NCBI GenBank assembly: GCA_025399215.1
Contig: MU621298.1
Coordinates: 1,070-29,750 of the forward strand
DNA from: Globomyces pollinis-pini
Lineage: Eukaryota; Chytridiomycota; Chytridiomycetes; Rhizophydiales; Globomycetaceae
Length of the DNA: 28,681 nucleotides
Direction: 5' to 3'
In this document: positions 1-8,266 of the stretch, piece after piece
Layout: each line of letters starts with the position of its first letter
Position numbering within the stretch: position 1 is the stretch's first letter
Notes under the pieces: generated by a model
What the model was told of the DNA's origin: nothing
What the model saw: the letters and a program-made list of their open reading frames with translations, nothing else
The model's database searches: none
Translations under genes and position numbers: made by a program

Positions 1-2
1 AA

Positions 3-221
3 TTAACAGATGATTAAATCTAAATGATGTTCAGGATTTGGTTGGTTAATGTTTGTCGAATAAGATACATACTGTTTCCATTTAGGCAGATATATATCTT
101 TCGAGTTGAATGAGTCCTTTGCTTTATTTTGGATAGCATGAACAACGGATGATACACTGTTAGTTCCAGTATCCATGGTTGGTAGTTGTTGCGCTCTGTG
201 CTGTCTCAAAGGTCGAACCAT
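3..221 (-). CDS. hypothetical protein, possible 5' exon of a gene running off the left edge
   Basis: This is an open frame of 72 codons with a true ATG at 219-221 and a TAA at 3-5. I recognise no family. The frame ends close to the window edge, and a GT (minus-strand gttaatt) overlaps the stop, so the apparent stop could lie inside an intron of a gene continuing to the left. The sequence is polar, with no membrane segment or obvious motif. It borders a decayed repeat-rich region, so it may equally be a chance or decayed frame. Low confidence. Confidence 0.25.
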   Translation of the reverse strand: MVRPLRQHRAQQLPTMDTGTNSVSSVVHAIQNKAKDSFNSKDIYLPKWKQYVSYSTNINQPNPEHHLDLIIC

Positions 222-683
222 AGAAAATAAAAAGATTAAAATAAATTCTCAAACTAATGCCTACTTAGAAAGGGTTAGGGTTATTGATAGGGACTCAAGC
301 CTTGCTTCAGAACATTTTTTTTCATGACACCTGTCGCCCCAAACTGGCAAAAAACACCCCAAACTTAAGAAGAAAATTTAATGAAAATTAGTAATCTGGT
401 AACACAGCTTTATACGTTCTAAGACAACCCTAAAGCATCAAGAAATTATCTTTTTTACTACTGAAGAAGTTCAAGAAAGAACCGGAATTACTACCTACCG
501 AAGCAAATTCAAAGTATCTACAAAGTTCAACAAAACTTTGCGTTAACCAGTAAACCCAGTAGCTACCCCTAACCTCGCTAACACAAAACCTAACCCTACC
601 CCTAAAAAGTTTTGCTGGTTTTCCATCAAATTAGGAAAAGCAACAACTTTTTCTTTCCATGAAATCAAGATCAACAACCTAGT
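222..683. other. intergenic sequence, no gene seen
   Basis: I see no supported coding frame here. Two short telomere-like stretches occur: TTAGGG-type at 271-283 and its complement (CCTAACCCTA) at 589-605. The rest is AT-rich, low-information sequence. Confidence 0.5.
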
Positions 684-984
684 ATTGTCGTTACCAAAAT
701 GATAACTCGATTTTGAATTAAAAAACTATTAGTGAATTCTTCAACTCAAACACTTTATTTATCACTTCATACCAGTATCGTTACCTAAACGATTACCTAA
801 ACGATTACTTAGTCACTCAATGCTCTATTCAAAATGTATATCAATTCTTTTCTAATTGTTAGTGACTTCTCAACTAAATACTATCTTCCCTTTATCGTTA
901 CCTAAACGATAACTCGATGCTCAACTCAAGCCATTACCCTAATTGATAGTGACTTCTCAACTCAGACTCTTTACTTATTAATTG
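684..984. repeat. degenerate tandem repeat, about three units, each with a short hairpin
   Basis: Three related units start at about 684, 777 and 894. Each begins with a GTTACC-type block and contains a later block resembling TAGTGACTTCTCAACT (728-750, 857-882, 942-974). Units 2 and 3 open with the perfect hairpin ATCGTT-ACCTA-AACGAT (777-793 and 894-910). Unit 2 also repeats the 12-nt TACCTAAACGAT, which makes it longer (about 117 nt against 93 nt). The function is unknown; it could be a mobile-element fragment or a minisatellite. Confidence 0.7.
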
Positions 985-1012
985 TTAAATATTTGTCTTA
1001 ATTATCATTTTT

Positions 1013-1575
1013 TTATTTGATCTGATCCTGCTTTTTACTTCTCGTTACAACTTCACTTTTTCTTTTGTGTGGAATTGATAAGCGGGAGTGCTTGTTAAGA
1101 TTCTTTAAGCATTTAACAGCAATATCGTCTGCTTCCCCTTGAATGAAATATACACCTTCTGACTTTTTAGGTTTGCTGGATTAAGATGAACAATTTTCAG
1201 CTTTGGATTGGATTTTTTAAAGTGTGATATAATCGTTTCCTGTTCATTCACATCCTTAGACAGCGATGTACCTACAATAAGCAATATACTTGGTGATATT
1301 TCTGCATCAAGTTGAAGGGATTGTTGTATCCTACTATTAATGTTGATAAATATACATTTCTTGTGAATTCTCTGGCATAAATTCATCAAATAGTAAAATA
1401 TGTGGTCTTAATGGGACAATTGATTTTGCTAGTTTCCTTAAGTTAGTTGCTCGTGGGCGATTGCAGCAATTTTCGTTACAAGTGGCAAGTTGGTCAGCAT
1501 TGGTTGCTTTCCAGGAAGCAAGAATTTCAGGTGTAATCGGATCACCGTTTCGATATGTGATTCGAGAACTGTTAT
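1013..1575 (-). pseudogene. Sirtuin (Sir2/HST3-HST4-like) C-terminal fragment, frameshifted
   Basis: The fragment shows two strong sirtuin landmarks: LRPHILLFDE (family pattern LRPxIVLYGE) and, after a 25-nt intron at 1331-1355, LLIVGTSL followed by KIVHLNP (family: VGTSLKV, then IxxN). A stretch YRNGDPI upstream resembles the zinc-loop region of fungal HST4-type sirtuins. The intron joins frames cleanly in phase 2. Near 1172 the frame breaks. A one-base shift recovers a plausible tail (VYFIQGEADDIAVKCL) that runs to a TAA at 1013-1015. The NAD-binding first half (GAGIS, TQNID, catalytic HG) is absent; copia-like sequence lies where it should be. I therefore call it a truncated pseudogene. 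Sirtuins are NAD-dependent deacetylases; this piece could not form a complete active site. Confidence 0.72.
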
Positions 1576-1990
1576 GATATGGAGTAAGAGTGGATTTGCC
1601 CTGCTGGCATGAGTCACAAGAGAACACCTGAGAGTCCGAGGAAGTTTGATCCGGTTGGTTTTAAGATACTTAGTGACCTTGGGAGCAGAAACATGACCCA
1701 GAGTAGTGTGCCAGTCATGGAAGGAACGAGGAGTGGTCTAAACGTATGGAGAGAAGTAGTACAGGAGTGGTGAGAGGAGAGGGAGGTGGCGAGGAGAAAT
1801 GGGATGGATCAAGTGTGTATAGACCGTCAGAGCCAAGGGAGCCAGTAAGAAGAGTATCTGAGGTAGAAGTGGGTAAAACTGAAGAGACAGACGAAAATGG
1901 AAGGGAAAGTACTTATCTTGATGGAAGATGGAGGAGTAGCCGTTCTTATCGAACGACGATATAGAAAGGCGGTTCGATGTGGCAGAGGAA
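1566..1990 (-). mobile_element. Ty1/copia retrotransposon relic (protease to pre-integrase segment)
   Basis: On the minus strand one frame carries NRLSISSFDKNGYSSIF, matching the copia pattern NLLSVSQLxxxGYxVxF. Downstream it carries DWHTTLGHVS, matching the GAG-pre-integrase WHxRLGHxS. A TAG at 1738-1740 interrupts this frame. A frame change is then needed to reach CDSCQQGKSTLTPY, which fits the family CxxCxxGKxxxxPF motif. No integrase core, reverse transcriptase or LTR is visible. The relic abuts the sirtuin fragment. The CxxC could instead be a sirtuin zinc pair, so the boundary is uncertain by tens of bases. Confidence 0.65.
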
Positions 1991-2048
1991 CAATGGTAAA
2001 AAAAGTCATTATAGCATAGTTAGTAAAGACTATACTACTTTTCCACTG

Positions 2049-2088
2049 ATAGGCTGAGGGCTGGTGCTCAAGCCCTGTTGCAGCCTAT
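2049..2088. repeat. strong bipartite hairpin
   Basis: ATAGGCTG (2049-2056) pairs perfectly with CAGCCTAT (2081-2088). Inside it AGGGCT (2057-2062) pairs with AGCCCT (2071-2076). The loop is 8 nt (2063-2070) and 4 unpaired bases lie on the 3' side (2077-2080). It sits between the copia relic and the Harbinger-like relic. Its role is not known. Confidence 0.6.
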
Positions 2089-2099
2089 TTCATTTTTTA

Positions 2100-2480
2100 C
2101 TTTTTTTACTCCTAAATTTAATTTGGAATTATAGAAATGAGAACAGGTCAGTTTTAACTACTGATTACCATTTAGGTAGCAATTATATTGACATTTCAGG
2201 GTTAGGGTTAGGTTTAGTAGTAAGCGATTCAGCTTTTCCAGTCTCTACAACTCTGTTTACAAGAATTGAAACACCACTAAAAAGTGGTGATATTGATAAA
2301 AATCCTGCACTTCTTAGGCACAATCTCTTAGCAAAGTCAAATGCAATTACATCTATACGCCAAGCTGCTGAGTGGGAGTGGGAGCCGTTAAAAAAGTATT
2401 TAAAGGGGTATCTCAAACTGGAATTGTTTGAAGAAGTAATTCATTTTTTACTGGATTCAAATAAGTTTAAACAATCATAA
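2100..2480 (+). mobile_element. PIF/Harbinger-type DDE transposase relic (C-terminal part)
   Basis: The frame contains SDSAFPVSTTL, RIETPLKSGD, then SNAITSIRQAAEW. These match the end of fungal Harbinger-like nucleases: a DSAFP/DSGYP second-Asp block, then SxRQxAEWG with the third acidic residue. After AEW the homology fades and the frame stops at 2478-2480. The first acidic block and the helix-turn-helix protein are not visible, and no terminal inverted repeats were found. A telomere-like GGGTTAGGGTTAGG (2199-2212) lies inside the frame just before the DSAFP block, read as Gly-Leu repeats. I judge it a dead fragment. Confidence 0.55.
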
Positions 2481-2548
2481 AAGCAATGGAAAATTCATCT
2501 TATCATATCGCTGGAAATCTAAAATAAGGTATAGTATTCCATTAGAGT

Positions 2549-2818
2549 ATGTCTAATAGCATAGCCATTATTTGGAATAATCTTAAGTTTTTTTTAACAA
2601 ATTCACCATCCAACCATGGGGATACTCCAATGCCACTCAACAAGACAGACAGCCTGAAACTGCCACCTTTGGCTAGAGAAAACCACCACCTTTTGCCATT
2701 AGAAAGCCTTTCGGGTACTTTTCTAAGGCTTATAGATATTAGTGACCAGTATTGCGACTATATCATTAAGTCGCGTTTAAAATCAGCGAAAAAATTGGAA
2801 ACATACCCTTATGAGTGA
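2549..2818 (+). CDS. hypothetical small protein (89 aa), doubtful
   Basis: This is an ATG-initiated frame of 89 codons ending in TGA. I recognise no family. The middle is polar and leucine-rich (SLKLPPLARENH, then an amphipathic stretch up to IIKSRLKSAKKL), which looks protein-like but is not diagnostic. It lies in a decayed region beside transposon relics and has no neighbour suggesting a function. It could be a remnant exon. Confidence 0.25.
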   Translation: MSNSIAIIWNNLKFFLTNSPSNHGDTPMPLNKTDSLKLPPLARENHHLLPLESLSGTFLRLIDISDQYCDYIIKSRLKSAKKLETYPYE

Positions 2819-3236
2819 AAATATATTACGATAGTATAATCAGTCTCTTATTTAGGGAAAGAGCATACATTTAGTGTCAAAATTTGACTGTGTACGTGCA
2901 TCAAATAATCTTTTATTAGTCAGATTTCTGGATGCTAGCGGTTGGGAACAAATCGGTATACTATAAGTTTGTAGGAAATTTGAGTGGATTGTTTTGTTCT
3001 ATCTAATTATATTGAAGTCTTCGATATCATTACTGTCAATCTAAGTCAAGTTTGTACAAAATCTATGTATCTTACTCTACTGATGAGATAAAGGTGCTGG
3101 TAACGTGTGTCATTTGTTAATATCACATAGTAAAACGACAAATCTTTCATTTTCAGTTTATTGTAATACAAAGTTAAGCAATCTGTTAACTCTTCACCAT
3201 TCTTTTTATTGGATCCTACGATATCAATGTGCATAA
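2819..3236. other. intergenic stretch, no supported gene
   Basis: No exon is supported here. A minus-strand frame at 3046-3240 (ending near 3046) overlaps the end of the CCDC40-like gene. It could be joined to that gene by an extra 27-nt intron only with a frame mismatch, so I treat it as non-coding or 3' UTR. Confidence 0.45.
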
Positions 3237-6200
3237 TCAAACCTTGGATAATATTGCTGCTAGTAATTGCGTCGAAGGTTCTGGGTCATCAATTAATTGG
3301 TAGTCAATTTTTGAATTTGGTTTTGCCTCCTATAAAAGATGAGTTTGAAAAACCTGTTACTTTCATTTGCTTTTCAATATGTGCGGCCACTTTTTTGGCC
3401 CGCGCATAACGAGAATCCATCATATTCAATTTGTCTAGCATTTCTGTCTCATTAGTCTCTAGCGCTCGATTTTTTTCTTCCAGTTGTTTGATTGAATGGT
3501 GACTGTCTCGAACTTTGTTTGAAAACTATATTTAATGAACATTAAATTACATCATCCAATTTTTTCTTCAGTACTTTGTTTTCATTAACCAAGTACTCCT
3601 TTTCAGTGGTTAAGCTTTTAATTCTTAACCGCCAAGCATCAAAATCTAGTGATTAATCAATGGTTATAACTTACCAGGAAGGTCTTGAATTGGTTGATCA
3701 CCGCTTTTGACTTCCGATGTGCTTTTGTTGACTGTTTGTTGTTGATGGCGAGATACTTGGTTCAGATTTGGTTGCTTTGCAAACTTCTGCAAATCAGCCG
3801 CCCTAAATGTTCAGCTCCGTATAACTAACTTACTGTCTTTTTGCTTCAACGATCTCTGATTTTCTTTGCTTTAATTTCAAGTCAAAATATTTCCTCTCGG
3901 TTTCATCCGCTCGCCTTTTTAAGGCAAAAACTTGTCTTTGTAGCTCATATCTCTCAGACTTGAGCTTTTCTATTATTTCCTTATAGACTTGCGTGTCTTT
4001 CTCTACCACCAATAAAGACTTTTCTTGTTCAGCCTTTTGCAGTCTTAAACCACTTCTATCTTGAGATAATCTTCTTATCTCCGTTCTAAGCAATTGTTTA
4101 GTTGTTGTATTGTTTAAATGCGCTTCATCAAGTTTTAATGTAGCTTCGTGTAATTGATGTTGAAGTTTTTTCTGGCATTTAATAAAGTTTCAATCAATAC
4201 ATTTTTTTCTTTGAGTTCATGGATAACGGGTTGCAAGTTCCTCAATTCATTGTAAAGCTTAGCTGCCTCCAGTTTGTGTTCGAGAGATTCAGATTTGACT
4301 TCATTAAGTCCTCGGTCTGTTTTGACTTTTACACCATCTGATATTCCTAATTTAGTCTTATCCGTTAGTCAAAAACCAATCATTTACTTCTAGTAAATCG
4401 TTTTCTTGTTTTAATTTCTTGTAATTGGACTGTTCCGTCAAAAGCTCTTTTTGTGATTCGAGCCATAAACTTTGAATTCTATCCTTCTCTTTTTGTAATG
4501 TTTCTAAATCCATTCTCAATCCCGAGATAATCACATTGAAAGTCTCTCGGTGGTCTATAGGTGAATGATTGGTAAATTGTCATCATACCTTCTTCATACT
4601 CTGCACTTTTTGCTTTTAGCAAATTCAAATCATGTTCTTTCCTTTCCAATGTGTATATCATTTCTTTGGCCTCTTCATGTAGCTTGGAATAATGATTATT
4701 AATATCAGTATGTTGTTTTCTTAAGTTCTCATGAGTCTTTTTCATGATTGCCTATCTTTAGTATCTAACATGATTACTAATTCTTGGACTTTTTTGTGTA
4801 ATTCCACTTTTAACTTGGCATTTTCCCGTCTTAGATCAATGTTTTTAGAATCTTCCTCTCGGATAACAGCTCGTATTTCTTTCTGTGCTTCTGTTTGAAT
4901 TTCTTCTTCCAATTTGTATGCCTCTTCCTAATCTGTTACCAAATCATTTCATTACCACTGATATTTGAAATCTCAATTTTTCGTCAAAATCTGCTTTCAT
5001 TTCACTAATCTTTGATTTGAGTGATGCTATCATCGCAACATTATGATCTTGATCGTTCTCATTTTTCTGATGTTAGCTACATTATTTGAATCCAAGTACC
5101 TGTTGTCGATTCTTTAATTTATCAATTTCTGACTTGTAAGATGCTTCAGCAATATGGCATTGACTTAAGGCGTGTTGTGAATCGGACAAGGTTTGCTTAG
5201 TAGATCTTAATTCATTCTGGAGTGTCATCACTTTTCGTGCATATTCTTCGCATTCTTGATCCCTTGAAACCAAACACTTTGCCAATTCTTCTCTTTCGGA
5301 TTTTAATACAGAATTGATAGTTTTATATTCAACCATTTTCGAGGTTACAGTATCGCGGTGGTCTGCCATAGCCTAGTATTTAGTCTGATTTAAAATCTTG
5401 CCTGAATTGTTTTGTCTCTATTAGACATGGCAGTCATTGCCTCTTCCCATTGCTTTTCTGTGGCAGATTTAATTTTAATCAAGTCATTGTTTTCTATAAT
5501 ATTAATCGTAATGTTAGGTACCAGAATGTAACACGTTGATAGCAAGTTGAGAGGTGGTGACCTCAGATTGCTGCTGAAGTAAAGTACCCTCTAATCCTTT
5601 TTTAGAGTGATAGAGCTATTTGAGATGTTAGTACTAATGAGTTGACTACCATTTCATTTCGTTCTTTCTCTGCTGCTAATGCTGCTTCAGCCAGTTTAGA
5701 TTTTGCTACGGTCAATTCCATTTCCTTTTTCAATTTGGCATTGATCCTTTTATGTATTTTCACTTCAGATGTGTAATTGGTGTTGATATCATGAAGTTGT
5801 TTAATTTTCAATTGAGCTTCTTCAAATTGCTTTTGTAACTTTTTGAAATTGTCTGACAGTCCCTAAAGATTATATTTCAAACGGTTGTTACATTATTTTC
5901 TTTTAGCAAATCTTTGATGTATCGACTGGATGCGTCACATTCTTGTTCCAAAGTTGTTTGATCCACTTCCCGTTGATCCAATTCTTTACGCCTAATATTA
6001 AATTGCTCTAAATGATGTACACTCCATATAAGGCTTTATTCAAAATATTGACATCCTTCTTGACTCTAAATAACGCAACGTTACTTCTGGATTTCTCATC
6101 AATTGTACGTTGTAACATTAATTGATTTTCATTCAGCTTTTGCTTAATTTCACTAACTTTTGCATCTGCAGAATCTATCAAAGTTTCTTGTACTCTTATT

Positions 6201-6325
6201 AGATGGTGTTGTAAAACTTCATCAATTGGTGTGTCCAGAGGTGGCAAATTCACCTCATGTTCACTTTGTACACTGGTGTAATTGGATTTATCTATTGATA
6301 GAGGAGGTAAAACACTGTTTTCCAT
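3237..6325 (-). CDS. CCDC40: CCDC40-like axonemal coiled-coil protein (16 exons)
   Basis: CCDC40 forms, with CCDC39, the 96-nm ruler that positions inner dynein arms and the nexin-dynein regulatory complex on ciliary doublets. Exons by plus coordinate: 6021-6325, 5892-5991, 5650-5862, 5522-5615, 5402-5493, 5100-5372, 4959-5066, 4778-4927, 4589-4751, 4388-4554, 4201-4356, 3834-4171, 3675-3802, 3551-3645, 3361-3525, 3237-3329. They encode about 879 aa, nearly all heptad-rich coiled coil. Spliced landmarks fit CCDC40 in order: ALYGVRKEL at residues 98-106 (family LYGVQQQL), EKQWEEAM near 250 (family QQW...M..RD) and SLWLESQKEL near 530 (family WLxxQxE). All 15 introns are 25-34 nt; the fifth (5373-5401) is GC-AG. 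The intron-7 donor could also be 3 nt further on. The last intron and the stop at 3237 are the least certain parts. It is shorter than the human protein, as I recall it. Another axonemal coiled coil is the main alternative. Confidence 0.72.
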
Positions 6326-6656
6326 AAAAGTAAAGTGTTGTAAACTGATTGTCGGAGACTTTTTTCTAACAATCAGAAGTGACGACAGACGATCTATTAC
6401 TTCTGCGCGTAAAAAGTCAACATTTTTCTTAAACAGGTCTAACGAATGAGCGAGTAATTCATACCAAAGTTTTCGGAAAGGCGGGAATCAAACCATTGGC
6501 TATTTCAAATAAGTTTTGGAAGTGGCGTAGGTTATTGTAATGTCACCTTTATTGCTGTATAAAATGAAGTACAAGGAACTGATCCGATTTCATCACAACG
6601 TCTTCCATCATAACAAATTCATACTGCGTTCCAAGGCAACAGCTACTTATCATTCG
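6326..6656. promoter_or_regulatory. divergent spacer between the CCDC40-like and ADP-ribosylglycohydrolase 1 genes
   Basis: Both flanking genes point outward from this spacer, so it should hold both promoters. The right part (6540-6656) is open in frame with the hydrolase and could extend it by 39 residues that look like a basic mitochondrial presequence. I see no distinct operator or TATA element that I would defend. Confidence 0.4.
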
Positions 6657-7867
6657 ATGAATTCTAATGAAAAGCGAAACCGTATACTAGGAGTTTTATT
6701 TGGTGGTGCAGTTGGTGATGCTATAGGACTTCATACCGAATTCCTAACTGCCAAAAATGCTATCCAATTCTATGGAAATCACCCAACTTTCACTCTTCCT
6801 CCAACTAATAGTAATTCATATACACTTCTAATGTATTTTTAGTGTTATTGGATCAACATCGTACAAAGTGGTTTCCTGGGGAGTGGACTGACGATACAGA
6901 CCAAATGTTGCTCATTTTACTAGCATGGCTTCGAAATGCTAGACCTGGTCCTACAGTCAGTGTGTGTGATTTTGCAAACAGGTTGAGAATATGGACCTCC
7001 CAAGGTTTGATGTGTTTAAACAAATTACCTGTTGATATTGGTCAAACCGTTGGAACTGTGGTTTTTGACGATGATTTTCTTGAAAAACCTGTTGAGGTTG
7101 CGAATAAAGTTTGGGAACATTCAAATAGGTACTTAGCTGCAAATGGTGCAGTAATGAGAACCAGTATCTGTGGATTGGTTTCAAATAATGTGGATGAAGT
7201 CATTCAATTTTCATTTCAAATGGCTAGCGTTACTCATGCTGATAGACGATGTCTCATTAGTTGTGGAATCATATCAGGATTGATTGCATCGCTTGTCAAT
7301 GGACGGCAATATAATCAAACGTTAATTGAAGATATCATTTCAACTACCATTACCGCCGTCGATACGTTTCAGGCTTGGACTCCCGCTTCCAATACAGATC
7401 CTTTCATGGAAGGTCCAGAAAAGTATTGCTTTGTTGATGATTTGGTACAATTAAAGGTTGATGATGGATCGAAAATTGGATATACTTACTTATGCCTAGG
7501 CACAGCTTTGTGGGCTTTGAAGAAGGTTGTCAATGGACAGTCATATAAGGACGTGATTACAGAGTTGACAATGGCAGGAGGCGATGCAGATACAAATTGC
7601 GCGGTTGCAGGTGCATTGATAGGTTCATACCTTGGGTATAAGGAATTACCTGAGGATTGGGTGAGTGGATTGGCCAATGGAGATTGGTTGATGAGTAAAG
7701 GTGAAGCGGTATGCTCCATTTTACAGGTGTCTGACAAACCATATGATCCGTTATCTGATAAAGATACGTTGCCAGATGGAGGTCATCGATTGTTGACAGA
7801 AACAGAACTTCAAATTCGTATGCAGAAATTCATAGGTGAACAATATGCTCGAATGCAACGCCAATAG
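6657..7867 (+). CDS. ADP-ribosylglycohydrolase (DraG/ARH family), copy 1
   Basis: This is a Mg2+-dependent hydrolase fold that removes ADP-ribose from modified targets. Exons are 6657-6810 and 6843-7867, around a 32-nt phase-1 intron (6811-6842), giving 392 aa. All family motifs are visible: GGAVGDAIG near the N-terminus, WTDDTDQ (metal ligands), NGAVMRTSICG, THADRR and AGGDADTNCAVAG (second metal site). I chose the ATG at 6657 because copy 2 starts at the same MNSNEK. In-frame ATGs at 6540 and 6564 would add a basic, Arg/Lys-rich leader that could be a mitochondrial presequence. The gene is a near duplicate of 9806-11067 but stops earlier (EQYARMQRQ). The former C-terminal tail persists in the 3' UTR. 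The active site is intact, so it is probably functional. The exact substrate (Arg-, Ser- or other-linked ADP-ribose) cannot be told. Confidence 0.9.
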
Positions 7868-7921
7868 TGAGCAATGTTGATCCAAAAGATGATGTTGAAA
7901 AGTGTGAAATACTGTAATAAA
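7868..7921 (+). other. fossil of the lost C-terminal tail, with poly(A) signal
   Basis: From about 7880 the sequence is nearly identical to the last coding bases of copy 2 (encoding DPKDDVEKCEIL there). In copy 1 it lies beyond the TAG at 7865-7867 and out of frame. AATAAA occurs at 7916-7921, at the position homologous to that in copy 2. Confidence 0.8.
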
Positions 7922-8260
7922 GTTCAGTACACAAAAAGAAATGATTGTTGAACATTTCTTTGACTTATGGTGACGTCGATACTAGCGTAATAATATCTTA
8001 AATGTGAATCTCGTAACGAATAATGTCAGTATGTGAATTTGAACTTTTGGGAACTGACACTGAAAACTGAGTGACATCTTTAGTAACTTCCTGGATGTAT
8101 TGGACCATACTCTCAATAAACACATGCGAAATATTTCCTATCATTTACACAGATTAATGATTCTGATTTGCTTAAAAATGAATGTCGTGTGAACTTTAAA
8201 AAATCATCTCTTTTATGGAAACTTTAGAAAGGTTGAATAATGATAATTTAGTTATTACAT
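7922..8260. other. convergent spacer, partly homologous to the 3' flank of copy 2
   Basis: No gene is seen. Fragments such as GAGTGACATCTTT (about 8070) and GTATTGG (about 8096) recur in order downstream of copy 2 (about 11310 and 11352). The duplicated unit therefore extended a few hundred bases past the coding region. Confidence 0.5.
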
Positions 8261-8266
8261 TTTATT
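8261..8266 (-). promoter_or_regulatory. poly(A) signal overlapping the BTB gene stop codon
   Basis: On the minus strand the last codon and stop read GAATAA, and the next base completes AATAAA. The signal therefore includes the whole stop codon. Confidence 0.45.

Noticed and set aside
1746..1964. Plus-strand Arg/Glu/Ser-rich frame (72 codons)
   Set aside because: It is the complement of the copia relic, whose minus-strand reading gives recognisable motifs.
3046..3240. Minus-strand frame of 64 codons next to the CCDC40-like 3' end
   Set aside because: It could only be joined by an extra 27-nt intron in the wrong phase, and no similarity was recognised.
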